From NCBI GenBank assembly GCA_902826945.1, contig CADEGS010000069.1, forward strand, positions 1 through 18,195: a stretch of 18,195 bases of DNA, written 5' to 3'. Positions 7,967 through 15,736 of this stretch are shown in pieces (position 1 is the stretch's first letter; the number at the start of each line of letters is the position of its first letter). Source of the stretch: an uncultured bacterium. Its GTDB lineage: Bacteria; Planctomycetota; UBA1135; GCA-002686595. A program made the translations under genes and the position numbers. The notes beneath the pieces are model-generated. The model saw only the letters and a program-made list of their open reading frames with translations. It made no database searches and was not told the origin of the DNA.

Positions 7967-9163
7967 TCAATGCAGGTTGTCGTAGAGGGTCAGCACCGGC
8001 AAGAGCGCCGCCAGCAGGATGAAGGCCACCACGCCGCCCGCCACGAGCAGGATCATCGGCTCGAGCAGCGACAGGAACAGCTTGACCGTGCGCGGGATCT
8101 CCTGGTCGTAGTGCTCGGAGAGGCGCTCGAGCGCGTTGCCGAGGTCGCCCGACTGCTCGCCGACGCTCGCGAGCTGGATCAGGAGCGGGTCCATCTCGGG
8201 CTGGCGCTCGAGGCTCTCGGCGATCGTCGCGCCGCCCAGGATGCGCTCGCGCGCGGCCAGGAAGCGCGAGCGCAGCCAGGCGTTGCCGCAGGTCTCCGCG
8301 CCGTTCTCGAAGACGCGGAAGACGTCCGCGCCGGCCGCGTGCAGCGTGCCCGCGGTGGCGGCGAAGCGCGCGCTGGCGAGCATGCGCACGAGCTCGCCCA
8401 GGCGCGGCACGCGGAGGAGCGCGCGCGAGAGCGCCAGCCGCGTCGGCTCGCGGCGCAGCGCGAGCCACGACCCGCCCGCCACCAGCGCCAGGCCGCACAG
8501 GAGCGCCGGCCAGTGCCCGGTCAGGAAGTCCGAGGCCGCGACCACGACGCGCGTCTGCAGCGGCAGGTCGGCGCGGCCGCCGGGGAAGAGGCCGACGATG
8601 CGCGGCAGGAGGTAGGTCAGGAGCACCACGATCAGCGCCACGATCGCGAGGCACAGGATCGCGGGATAGACCAGCGCCTGGACCGTGGTGGCGCGGATCG
8701 AGCGCGTCCACTCGAGGTGCGCGGCGACGCGCCGCAGGATGCGCGGGAGCTGGCCGGAGAGCTCGCCCGCGCGCACCGAGGCGAGCAGGAGCGGCGGGAA
8801 GGACGCGCGCTGGCGCTCGAACGCCTCCGAGAGGGGATGCCCGCCGCGCAGGTCGCGCACGAGGTGCTCGAGCACCGCGCGCCCGCCGCGCGTGCGCATG
8901 CGCGGGGCGGCGCTCGCGATCGCGCGCACGATCGGGATGCCGGCCGCGAGCAGCGTGGCGAGCTGGTTGGCGAAGAACGAGAGCTCGCGCGGCGAGAGGC
9001 GCGCCGCGCCGACCGGCCGCGGGCGCGCCACGGCGCGCGCGCGGATCAGGACCAGGCCGTCCTTCTCCAGCTCGCGGTCGAGCTCCTGCTCGCTGGCGCA
9101 GGTCGCCTCGCCCTCGAGGGCCGCCCCGCCGGGGCCGGCCGCGACGTACCTATAGGTCTTCAA
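7967..9163 (-). CDS. gspF: Type II secretion inner-membrane platform protein GspF
   Basis: The 398 residues match the usual GspF/PilC length of ~400. The N-terminus (KTYRYVAAGPGGAALEGE) is the classic GspF start. Two T2SSF domains follow (about 65-190 and 270-390), with membrane helices near 166-190, 215-235 and 362-390. Motifs FFANQLATLLAAGIPIVRAI and the second-domain FAATAGTLHAAGADV are family hallmarks. GspF is the membrane platform that the GspE motor is thought to rotate while pseudopilins are added. Translation seems to start at TTG (9163), which lies inside the end of gspE and gives a 14-bp overlap. No later ATG would retain the conserved N-terminus, so I favour TTG. Translational coupling with gspE is likely. 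Confidence 0.95.
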   Translation of the reverse strand: MKTYRYVAAGPGGAALEGEATCASEQELDRELEKDGLVLIRARAVARPRPVGAARLSPRELSFFANQLATLLAAGIPIVRAIASAAPRMRTRGGRAVLEHLVRDLRGGHPLSEAFERQRASFPPLLLASVRAGELSGQLPRILRRVAAHLEWTRSIRATTVQALVYPAILCLAIVALIVVLLTYLLPRIVGLFPGGRADLPLQTRVVVAASDFLTGHWPALLCGLALVAGGSWLALRREPTRLALSRALLRVPRLGELVRMLASARFAATAGTLHAAGADVFRVFENGAETCGNAWLRSRFLAARERILGGATIAESLERQPEMDPLLIQLASVGEQSGDLGNALERLSEHYDQEIPRTVKLFLSLLEPMILLVAGGVVAFILLAALLPVLTLYDNLH

Positions 9164-10826
9164 GCTCGCGCGCGCGGATGCGGTGGTCGCGTCCGACGCG
9201 CTCGACCTCCTCCAGCGTCGTGATGCCGGCCTTGACCTTGCGCAGGCCGTCGGCGTGCAGCGGCTCGAAGCCGCGCGCGTCGGCCAGCGCGCGCAGCTCG
9301 CCCGAGGTGGCGCCGCGCCCGATCGCCTCGGCGATCTCGGCGTCGGCCAGGAAGACCTCGCCGATCACGATGCGCCCGGCGTAGCCCGTGCCGCCGCAGT
9401 GCGCGCAGCCCGCTCCCTCGCGCAGGAGCGGGCAGTCCTGGCCCAGGACCTCGCGCTCGCGCGCGCTCGGCTCGCGCTCCTGCGCGCAGGCCTCGCACAC
9501 GCGCCGCACGAGCCGCTGCCCGAGCGCGCCGACCAGCGACTCGCCGATCAGGTAGGGCGCGACGCCCAGGTCGAGCAGGCGCGCGATGGCGCCGATGGCC
9601 GTGTTCGTGTGCAGCGTGGCCAGCACCAGGTGGCCGGTCATCGAGGCCTTGACCGCGATGTCCACCGTCTCGGCGTCGCGGATCTCCCCCACCAGGATCA
9701 CGTCGGGGTCCTGGCGCAGGAGCGCGCGCATGCCGCGCGCGAAGTCGAAGCCGGCGGCGAAGTCGACCTGGCTCTGGCGCACGAGCGGCAGCTCCGACTC
9801 GACGGGATCCTCGATCGTGGCCACGTTGCGCTGGATCGAGTCCACCTCGCCGAGGAGCGAGTAGAGCGTCGTCGTCTTGCCCGAGCCCGTCGGCCCGGCG
9901 ACCAGGAACAGCCCGTGCGGATGCGCCGCGACGCGCGTCAGCGCGCGGAACGCGCGCGCCGGCAGGCCGAGCCGGCTCAGGCTCTGCACGTCGCCCGAGC
10001 GGTCCAGGATGCGCAGCACGACGTTCTCGCCGTGCAGGCCGGGCATGAACGAGACGCGCAGGTCGATGCGCCGGCCGTCCACGCGCAGCCGCACGCGGCC
10101 GTCCTGCGGCAGCCGCCGCTCGGCGATGTCGAGGTCCGAGACGACCTTGATGCGCGAGAGCACGGCGTCGGTCACGTCGCGCGGCAGGTTCTCGCCCTGG
10201 CGCAGCAGGCCGTCCACGCGGAAGCGCACGCGCGTGACCTGCTCCTGCGGTTCGATGTGGATGTCGGTCGCGCCCAGGCGCACGCCGTCCTGGATCAGGG
10301 CGTCGGTCAGGCGCTCGGCCGAGGCCACGGCCGACGCGCCCAGCCCGCCCGCGGAGGGGCGCAGGAGCTGCGCCAGCGTGCCCTCGCTCGCCTGCAGGTG
10401 CTTGCGCACGAGCAGCTCGAGGTCGTCGGCGGTGACGACCATGAGCTGCAAGGGGTAGGGAAAGCGCTGGCGCACGAGCGAGACGCGCTCGGGGTCGTCG
10501 GGCGCGGTCATCGCCACGCGCAGCGCGCCCTCCTCGAGGGCGATCGGGAAGGCGCCCGTCTGGCGCGCGAAGTCCGGGTCCAGCCCGGCGACGAGCACCG
10601 GGTCGGGCTGCACGGCGCGCGCGCGCACGAACGGCAGGTGCAGGTCCTGCGCGACGACCTCGGCCACGTGCTCGGGGCGCGCGAAGCCGAGGCCGACCAG
10701 GATCTCGCCCAGCGGGCGGTGCGCGCGACGCTGCTCGGCCAGCGCGATCGCGAGCTCCTGCTCGTCGATCGTGCCGCGCGCGAGCAGCGCGTCGCCGATG
10801 CGCAGGCGCGAGGTCGTGCCGCTCAT
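9150..10826 (-). CDS. gspE: Type II secretion / pilus assembly ATPase GspE
   Basis: This is a hexameric cytoplasmic ATPase that powers pseudopilus assembly. The N-terminal ~130 residues form an MshEN/T2SSE_N-type domain (RIGDALLARGTIDEQEL, GEILVGLGF). The ATPase core carries Walker A GPTGSGKTTT with Lys317, an Asp box around IEDPVE, a Walker B-type segment in DPDVILVGEIRDAET, and the His box GHLVLATLHTNTA. A zinc-binding loop typical of GspE/PilB is complete: Cys444 and Cys447 (CEAC), Cys474 and Cys477 (CAHC). The length of 558 fits the family. PilB or MshE are alternatives on sequence alone; I prefer GspE because gspF and a GspG with its calcium-type loop follow directly. The ATG overlaps the secretin stop as ATGA (10823-10826), and the 3' end overlaps gspF by 14 bp. 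Confidence 0.95.
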   Translation of the reverse strand: MSGTTSRLRIGDALLARGTIDEQELAIALAEQRRAHRPLGEILVGLGFARPEHVAEVVAQDLHLPFVRARAVQPDPVLVAGLDPDFARQTGAFPIALEEGALRVAMTAPDDPERVSLVRQRFPYPLQLMVVTADDLELLVRKHLQASEGTLAQLLRPSAGGLGASAVASAERLTDALIQDGVRLGATDIHIEPQEQVTRVRFRVDGLLRQGENLPRDVTDAVLSRIKVVSDLDIAERRLPQDGRVRLRVDGRRIDLRVSFMPGLHGENVVLRILDRSGDVQSLSRLGLPARAFRALTRVAAHPHGLFLVAGPTGSGKTTTLYSLLGEVDSIQRNVATIEDPVESELPLVRQSQVDFAAGFDFARGMRALLRQDPDVILVGEIRDAETVDIAVKASMTGHLVLATLHTNTAIGAIARLLDLGVAPYLIGESLVGALGQRLVRRVCEACAQEREPSAREREVLGQDCPLLREGAGCAHCGGTGYAGRIVIGEVFLADAEIAEAIGRGATSGELRALADARGFEPLHADGLRKVKAGITTLEEVERVGRDHRIRARELEDL

Positions 10827-12229
10827 CGCGTCCCGGCCGGCCCGCCGGGCAGGTCGTTCGCGCGCCGGATCTCGCGGTACTCGTCCTGGAACGCCGGCGC
10901 CAGGCGCGCGGCCTGCTCGGGGTCGAGGATGCGCGGCGTGAGGAAGATCAGGAGCTCGCGCTTCTCGGTCGTGTCGCGCTCGCTGCGGAACAGGCGCCCG
11001 ATCAGGGGCAGGCGCATGAGCAGCGGCACGCCGCGGTCGGTGCTGGCGCGCTGGTCCTGGATCAGGCCGCCGAGCACGATCGTCTGGCGGTCGGCGACGA
11101 GGAACTTCGAGGTCAGGTGCCGCGAGTCGATCACGGGCACGCCCTGGAAGAAGTCCACCACCTCGGAGAGCTCCTGGTCCACCAGCACCTGCAGCACCCC
11201 GCCCTCCTGAACGGTGGGCAGGACGCGCAGGCGCACGCCGGCGTCCTTGAAGACGACCTCCTGCACCACGCTCGAGCCGCCGCCCGCGTCGTTCGTGCTG
11301 GTCACGTTGACGTAGGGGACCTCCTCGACGATCTCGATCAGCGCCTCGGTGTTCGTGACCGCCATCACGCGCGGCGTGCTGATCAGCTCCAGGCTCACGT
11401 ACTGCTGCAGGAGCTCCACCAGGGACGAGATGTCGCCGTCGGAGGTCTCGTAGGTGGCCTGGAAGTCGTCGTTGGCCGTCAGGAGCGTCTGCAGGATCTG
11501 GAACTGGTCGCCGTCGATCGTGCCGCGGATCTCGTGGCTGACGCCGAAGGTGAACTCGTCGTCCACGCCGACCTCGAACAGGCTGACCTCGATCAGGACC
11601 TGCGGCTTGAGGCGGTCGGCCGCGCTCAGGTAGTCGGCGATCAGGTCGAGGTCCGCGCGCGGCCCGCGCACGACGACCAGGTTCTGATTCTCGTCCACGA
11701 CGACGCGCGAGCCCGACGAGGCCAGCGCCGCGACCTTCTCGGCGACGTCGGTGGCGTGGATCGAGCGCAGGAAGAAGCGCGCCGTGCGCACCTCGCTGCC
11801 GTCGGCCGTCTGCACCCAGAAGATGCCCGGCGGGTCCTCGACCAGCGCCAGGCCGTTGCGCTCCAGGATGGCGCGCAGCGCGTCGTCGAGGCGCACGCTC
11901 GGGAAGGTCGCGTCCACCACGCCCGCCAGCGTCGCGTCCACGTAGACGTTCACGCCGGCCGACTCGGCGATGAGCTGGATCGCCTCGGGCAGCGGCGTGC
12001 GCCGGAAGCTGAGCGTCACGGGCTCCTCGCCCGCGATGCGCGGCCAGGCCGGGCGCGCCGGCAGCGCGGACTGCGCGTCGGAGGCCGGGAGCGGCGCCGG
12101 ATCGGGCAGCGGCGCGAGCAGCGGCGAGGCCAGCACGCGGCGCAGCGCGTCGGGTCCGCTCGGCGGCGCGGGACGCCCGGCGTTGCAGGCCGCGAGGCCG
12201 AGGACGAGCAGGAGGGAGAGGTGCTTCAT
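10823..12229 (-). CDS. gspD: Secretin lipoprotein (GspD/MshL/PilQ family), 468 aa
   Basis: The product forms the outer-membrane channel. MKHLSLLLVLGLAAC is a lipoprotein signal with Cys15 in the lipobox LAAC, so it is probably lipid-anchored. An STN-like domain follows (about 70-130, with SFRRTPLPEAIQLIAESAG), then one secretin N-type domain (~145-205, with LVVVRGPRADLDLIADYL). The C-terminal secretin domain (~230-440) shows VEVSLFEV-like strands, RQTIVLGGLIQD, VPLLMRLPLIGRLFRS and ELLIFLTPRIL. At 468 residues it is shorter than enterobacterial GspD (~650-700), having one N domain instead of three, which is closer to MshL- or PilQ-like secretins. The upstream GspB/C-like gene is 4 bp away. 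No clear Shine-Dalgarno sequence precedes the ATG, so coupled translation is likely. Confidence 0.93.
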   Translation of the reverse strand: MKHLSLLLVLGLAACNAGRPAPPSGPDALRRVLASPLLAPLPDPAPLPASDAQSALPARPAWPRIAGEEPVTLSFRRTPLPEAIQLIAESAGVNVYVDATLAGVVDATFPSVRLDDALRAILERNGLALVEDPPGIFWVQTADGSEVRTARFFLRSIHATDVAEKVAALASSGSRVVVDENQNLVVVRGPRADLDLIADYLSAADRLKPQVLIEVSLFEVGVDDEFTFGVSHEIRGTIDGDQFQILQTLLTANDDFQATYETSDGDISSLVELLQQYVSLELISTPRVMAVTNTEALIEIVEEVPYVNVTSTNDAGGGSSVVQEVVFKDAGVRLRVLPTVQEGGVLQVLVDQELSEVVDFFQGVPVIDSRHLTSKFLVADRQTIVLGGLIQDQRASTDRGVPLLMRLPLIGRLFRSERDTTEKRELLIFLTPRILDPEQAARLAPAFQDEYREIRRANDLPGGPAGTR

Positions 12230-12233
12230 GGGC

Positions 12234-12902
12234 TCAGGAGCCGCCGGAGGGAGCGGTCTCGGGCTCGCGCTCGTCGTCGCGCAGCCCCGGAGCGGGTCGG
12301 TTCTGGATCGGCGGCAGCTCGAGCACGAGCGGCCGTCCGCCGCGCAGGAGCACGACGCGCCGCTCCTCGATCTCCTGCACGACGAGCGCGTCGCCGAGCA
12401 GCGCCTCGCCCTCGCGCACGACGCGCGGCCCGAGCAGCGCGAGCGAGCGATCGCGCGCCTGCAGCACCGCCGCCAGCGGGTGCGCGTCGAGGAAGCGCTG
12501 GACCTCGGCCTCGTCGACGCTCGGCGCGGACGGCGCGGCGGACGCGGACGGCGCGCTCGGCGCCGCGTCCGCCACGCGCTCGCCGGGTGCCCACGAGGAG
12601 GCCATGCGGTCGAGCGGCAGCACGGCCGGCTGCGAGCGGAAGTTGCGCAGCGCTTGCAGGACCGAGTCCACGCCCGCGTCGGCCGCGTGCTCCGGCTCGG
12701 CCGGGGCCGCCGGCGGCGGCGCCGCTCCGCCGAGCCCGGCGAGGAAGCCCGCGCGCTGCGTCGGATGCCCCTCGGGGTCGCCCTCGTCCTCGGCGCCGGT
12801 GTGGCGCGCGGTCGGCTGCGGCAGGTTGGCGAGGGCGGGCACCCAGACGCCGACCGCGCCGAGCGTCAGGAGGCCCACGAGGTGCTTCTTCTGGAGCGTC
12901 AT
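12234..12902 (-). CDS. GspB/GspC/PilP-like periplasmic connector protein, 222 aa
   Basis: The short cytoplasmic start MTLQKKH precedes one membrane helix (residues ~8-25). A Pro/Ala-rich, probably unstructured linker (~50-130) follows, then a small globular domain (~135-205) containing VDEAEVQRFLDAH and RVVREGEALLGDALVVQEIEERRVVLLRGG. This design (inner-membrane anchor, flexible linker, small beta-barrel 'homology-region'-type domain) is that of GspC, GspB or PilP, which link the inner-membrane platform to the secretin. The gene sits directly before the secretin, as pilP or gspC commonly do. Which of the three families it belongs to is not decidable by eye. The ATG at 12902 is preceded by GAGGGGA 10 bases upstream. 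A Ser/Ala-Pro repeat (APSAPSAS) in the linker is low complexity. Confidence 0.72.
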   Translation of the reverse strand: MTLQKKHLVGLLTLGAVGVWVPALANLPQPTARHTGAEDEGDPEGHPTQRAGFLAGLGGAAPPPAAPAEPEHAADAGVDSVLQALRNFRSQPAVLPLDRMASSWAPGERVADAAPSAPSASAAPSAPSVDEAEVQRFLDAHPLAAVLQARDRSLALLGPRVVREGEALLGDALVVQEIEERRVVLLRGGRPLVLELPPIQNRPAPGLRDDEREPETAPSGGS

Positions 12903-12907
12903 GTTCG

Positions 12908-13522
12908 TCACGTCCCCTCGTCGTCCGCGGGCTCCGCGGCCGCCGCGGGTGCGGCGTAGTGGAAGACGCCGAGGCGGGCGTCGATGCGGAAGTCCGTCGC
13001 GCGCGCGTCGCCGCGCGACACGCGGAACTCCTCCACGGCCGTGGGAGCGCCGGCCGCGCGCAGGCCGTCCACGAGCCGCACGAAGGCCTCGAGCGACCCC
13101 TCGCCGACGACGTGCAGCCGCAGCTCGACGACGGTGCGCTCTTCCAGCACGAGGCCGAGGTCGAGCTCGTCCTCCACCTCGAGCGCGGACAGGCGCACGC
13201 CGGCGCGCGAGGCCGCCTGGCGCACGAGGTCGAAGGCCTCCACGCGGTCGAGCGCGTCGGGGATCAGCCCGCGCAGGCTCGCGGTCAGCGCCTCGACGTC
13301 CTGCGGCCGCCACGCGGGCGCGAGCGCGGCCAGCGCCAGCTCGCGCTCCTCGCGCTCCTCGACCAGCTCGCGCGCGCGCTCCAGCTCCAGCGCCGCCGCG
13401 CTCGAGGCCACGCCGCGCGCGGTCACGCCCAGGAGCCCGGCCGCGGCGAGCCCGCTCGCGAGCGTCGGCAGGAGCGCCCCGCGCAGGCGCCCGTCGCGCA
13501 GGACAAGGACCGCCGGCTTCAC
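12908..13522 (-). CDS. GspM/PilO-like inner-membrane assembly protein, 204 aa
   Basis: A short N-terminus, one hydrophobic helix (residues ~14-32) and a charged coiled-coil stretch (ELERARELVEEREERELAL) lead into a periplasmic ferredoxin-like region containing GVRLSALEVEDELDLG and SLEAFVRLVDGLRAAGAP. That layout and the ~200-residue length fit GspM/PilO, which pairs with GspL/PilN. It starts with GTG, overlapping the previous stop as GTGA (13519-13522), a classic coupled start, and no ATG lies nearby. Five bases separate its stop from the GspB/C-like gene. The family match rests on architecture and gene order more than on sequence motifs. Confidence 0.75.
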   Translation of the reverse strand: MKPAVLVLRDGRLRGALLPTLASGLAAAGLLGVTARGVASSAAALELERARELVEEREERELALAALAPAWRPQDVEALTASLRGLIPDALDRVEAFDLVRQAASRAGVRLSALEVEDELDLGLVLEERTVVELRLHVVGEGSLEAFVRLVDGLRAAGAPTAVEEFRVSRGDARATDFRIDARLGVFHYAAPAAAAEPADDEGT

Positions 13523-14964
13523 GGCCAGACCCCCTGCGCCGTGAGCGCGAAGTCGAGCACGGAGGCCGGCGCGCCGTGCGCGGGCAGGCCGCTCGGCAGG
13601 CGCACCTCGACGTCGCGCAGGAGCGCGCTCTGCTCGAGGCGATCCTCGATCCCCTGCAGGGCGCGGCGCGACTCGCCGGGATAGGACGAGGTCTGGCCTT
13701 CGATGCGCAGGCCCGCGCCGGGCGCGTACGAGCACGCGAGCAGCGCGCCCCTGCCCTGGAAGGCGCCGAGCGTCTCCTGGAGCAGCTCGGCCAGCGGCAG
13801 GCCGCGCAAGCCGACGGCGCTGACGCGCTCGCCCTCGCGCCGCAGGCGCGCGACGAGCTCCTCGGTCGCCGCGTGCTCGGCGCGCAGCGCGGGCAGGTCG
13901 GCGACGCGCGCCTCGAGCGCGCGCGCCTCCTCGCGCCAGGACGCCTCGCGCGTGCGCGCCATCCGGGCGCGCGCCAGGGCGGGCAGCGCCAGCGCCAGCG
14001 CGCAGGCCAACGCACCGGCCAAGACCGTGCTCGGGAGCGGCGGCAGGCCCACGCTCAGGCAGGCCTCGCGCGCGAGGCCCGCGCGCGCGGCGCGCAGGAC
14101 CGCGCGGCGCGCGTCCGCGCCGGAGGCGTCGGCCGCGGGCAGGGCTTGCAGCTCGACCTGCGGGAAGGCCGCGTGCAGCGCCGGGGAGAGGTGGCGCTCG
14201 GTCGCGCCGTCGGCGCCGAGCAGCACGACGCGCTCGACCTGCTGGCCGTGGCTCTCCTTGCGCCAGAACGCGTCCAGGCTCTTCGCCGCCTGCAGCAGCG
14301 CGGCGCCGACCGAGGGCTGCGCGGCGACGTCGCCCTCGATCACGCTCTGGTGGACGAGCTCGTCCCCGTGCACGAGGCTCGCGACGCTCGCGTGCGGCTC
14401 GACGCACAGGACGAGCATGGCGCCGCGCGGCTCGCCCTCCGCGAGCAGCGCGGGCAGCCCGGAGAGCGCCGCGCCGCGCTCCCAGGCCACGCGCGCGGTC
14501 CGCAGGCCCTGGGCGCGCAGCGCGAGGAGCAGCGTGCGCAGGTGCGAGCGCCGGACGGCGCGCACCAGCCAGCGCCGCTCCGCGGCCCCGGCCGCGCCCG
14601 CCTCGCCGCGCAGCAGGAAGGCGGCGAAGAGCGCGTCGGAGGGCTCGCAGCCGAGGATCTGCGCGGCCTTGCGCGCGAGCACCTCGCGCAGGTCCGCGCC
14701 CGCGAGCGCGGGCAGCGCGAGCGAGCGCTGCTCGCCGAAGCCGGCCCCCAGGACGAGGTCGCAGGCGCCCTTGGCATGTCCGGCGGAGCGCGCCAGCAGG
14801 CCGGCGCGCCGCGCAAGCGCGCGCGCGTCCTCCTCCACGGCCGGCTCGCCTGGGAGGTGCAGGCGGTCCTCGGCGTCGAGCCACGCCAGCCCGTCGTGGC
14901 CGAGCGCGAGCAGCGGGCGGCTCGCCGCGGGGGCGCGGGCCGGGAGGGGGAGGGAGAAGCGCAT
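13519..14964 (-). CDS. GspL-like / fused PilM-PilN assembly protein, 481 aa
   Basis: The N-terminal ~300 residues look like a PilM/GspL cytoplasmic domain of the actin-like fold (RPLLALGHDGLAWLDAED, LVLCVEPHASVASLVHGDELVHQ, VVLLGADGATERHL). A single transmembrane helix follows near 310-330 (STVLAGALACALALALPAL), then a coiled coil (REEARALEARVADLPALRAE) and a PilN-like periplasmic domain ending in GLRIEGQTSSYPGESRRALQ. GspL has this order natively, whereas T4P systems use separate PilM and PilN. No clean ATP-binding DxGxxxxK-type motif was recognised, so nucleotide binding is unproven. I chose the ATG at 14964 because it precedes the first core strand; a GTG at 15000 would add 12 residues. 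It is the first gene of the operon and overlaps the next gene by 4 bp. Confidence 0.78.
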   Translation of the reverse strand: MRFSLPLPARAPAASRPLLALGHDGLAWLDAEDRLHLPGEPAVEEDARALARRAGLLARSAGHAKGACDLVLGAGFGEQRSLALPALAGADLREVLARKAAQILGCEPSDALFAAFLLRGEAGAAGAAERRWLVRAVRRSHLRTLLLALRAQGLRTARVAWERGAALSGLPALLAEGEPRGAMLVLCVEPHASVASLVHGDELVHQSVIEGDVAAQPSVGAALLQAAKSLDAFWRKESHGQQVERVVLLGADGATERHLSPALHAAFPQVELQALPAADASGADARRAVLRAARAGLAREACLSVGLPPLPSTVLAGALACALALALPALARARMARTREASWREEARALEARVADLPALRAEHAATEELVARLRREGERVSAVGLRGLPLAELLQETLGAFQGRGALLACSYAPGAGLRIEGQTSSYPGESRRALQGIEDRLEQSALLRDVEVRLPSGLPAHGAPASVLDFALTAQGVWP

Positions 14965-15147
14965 GGGGAAGGCGTCCCGCCCGCCGGCCCCGCGGCCCAC
15001 GGATGGGATTGCCGAGCGATCCGTCGGACGGCCCCGGCCCGGGCTGAAGGACTTTTCCGCGCTCTACAGGCCCCGGCCGGTCGCGTCCGACAACTGGAAC
15101 CCGAGGGCTACGCCCTCCTCCTCTCCCCTCCCCAACCTCCCTGCTCC
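14965..15147. promoter_or_regulatory. Divergent promoter region of the secretion operon and the second pilin gene
   Basis: This 183-bp gap should hold both promoters. It contains a direct repeat, GGCCCCGGCC (15030-15039 and 15069-15078), and an inverted pair, GTCGGACG (15023-15030) and CGTCCGAC (15084-15091), which together could be regulator sites. On the minus strand TTGTCG and TGTAGA are spaced 19 bases apart, a weak sigma70-like candidate. No sigma54 (GG-N10-GC) box was recognised. The pilin ATG at 15148 has a pyrimidine-rich leader with no Shine-Dalgarno sequence. Confidence 0.35.
15023..15091. repeat. Direct and inverted repeats in the divergent promoter region
   Basis: A 10-base direct repeat (GGCCCCGGCC) recurs with starts 39 bases apart, flanked by an 8-base inverted repeat (GTCGGACG / CGTCCGAC) whose outer edges define this feature. 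All arms are exact. Given the base composition, the GC-only direct repeat could be chance; the inverted pair, which contains A and T, is more notable. Confidence 0.4.
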
Positions 15148-15666
15148 ATGAAGATCCAACGACATCGCCCGGGCTCACGGGCCGGCTTCTCGCTGATCGA
15201 GCTCGTGGTGGTCGTCCTCATCATGACCGTGCTCGCAGGCGTGGTCGTGCCGCGCGTGATGGAGCGCCAGATGCTCGCGCGCGATGCGCGGCGCCTGGCC
15301 GACGTCAAGGGCCTCCAGGAAGCGATCGAGCAGTACTACCTGGACAAGGGCCAGTTCCCCGCCGCCGACACGAACGGCTGGAACCGCTCGACCGACGCCG
15401 GGTTCATCTCGGTGCTCGTCGACGAGGGCTACATCCGCGAGCCGGTGCGCGACCCGATCAACGACAACACCTACCAGTACCGCTACCGCACCTACGCCGC
15501 CGGCCAGTTCGGCTGCGTGGGCACGACGCGCTACTACGTGCTCGGCATCCGCAACTTCGAGAACGCGGACTTCGCCGCCGAGCACGTCGGCTACTTCAAG
15601 TGCGCCACGCAGGACTTCGGCACGCTGTTCGACTTCGTGACCGGCGGCGGCGCCAGCTTCCAGTAG
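15148..15666 (+). CDS. Second type IV pilin / GspG-like pseudopilin with Cys pair, 172 aa
   Basis: The prepilin leader SRAG^FSLIE (Gly13, then Phe at +1 and Glu at +5) precedes the hydrophobic helix LIELVVVVLIMTVLAGVVVP. After RRLADVKGLQEAIEQYYLDKGQFP, a typical GspG-like alpha-spine, comes a 90-residue globular region with many aromatics and the phrases DEGYIREPVRDP and RYYVLGIRNFEN. Two cysteines, Cys123 and Cys152, could form a disulfide-bounded loop like the C-terminal D-region of type IV pilins. It lacks the GspG calcium-type loop, and I see no other pilin landmark that would settle pilin versus pseudopilin. It is transcribed divergently from the secretion operon, so it may be regulated with it or separately. 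The ATG is set by the leader; no Shine-Dalgarno sequence precedes it. Confidence 0.85.
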   Translation: MKIQRHRPGSRAGFSLIELVVVVLIMTVLAGVVVPRVMERQMLARDARRLADVKGLQEAIEQYYLDKGQFPAADTNGWNRSTDAGFISVLVDEGYIREPVRDPINDNTYQYRYRTYAAGQFGCVGTTRYYVLGIRNFENADFAAEHVGYFKCATQDFGTLFDFVTGGGASFQ

Positions 15667-15686
15667 GCCGCCCGAGCGCGGCGGGC

Positions 15687-15716
15687 CGCGGCGCGCGTGG
15701 GAGAGCGCGCGCCGCG
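15687..15716. terminator. Bidirectional terminator-like hairpin between pilin and VWA genes
   Basis: CGCGGCGCGCG (15687-15697) and CGCGCGCCGCG (15706-15716) pair perfectly over 11 bp around the loop TGGGAGAG; two more pairs form beyond a single mismatch. It sits in the 70-bp gap between two convergent stop codons, so it can serve both genes. No T-run follows. Confidence 0.55.
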
Positions 15717-15736
15717 ACCGGCTCGACCGCCGCGCG

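Noticed and set aside
7965..8711. N-terminal extension of the GspG frame upstream of 7964
   Set aside because: It runs through gspF in another frame with Arg/Ala-rich translation. The prepilin signal RERGFTLLE must be near the N-terminus, so the ATG at 7964 is right.
9183..13684. Long plus-strand open frames opposite the gspE, secretin and GspB/C-like genes
   Set aside because: They overlap well-identified secretion genes completely, and their translations lack any domain signature.
12903..14015. Extension of the GspB/C-like frame into the upstream genes
   Set aside because: The region is Arg/Ala-rich shadow translation. The ATG at 12902 gives the membrane anchor at the N-terminus.
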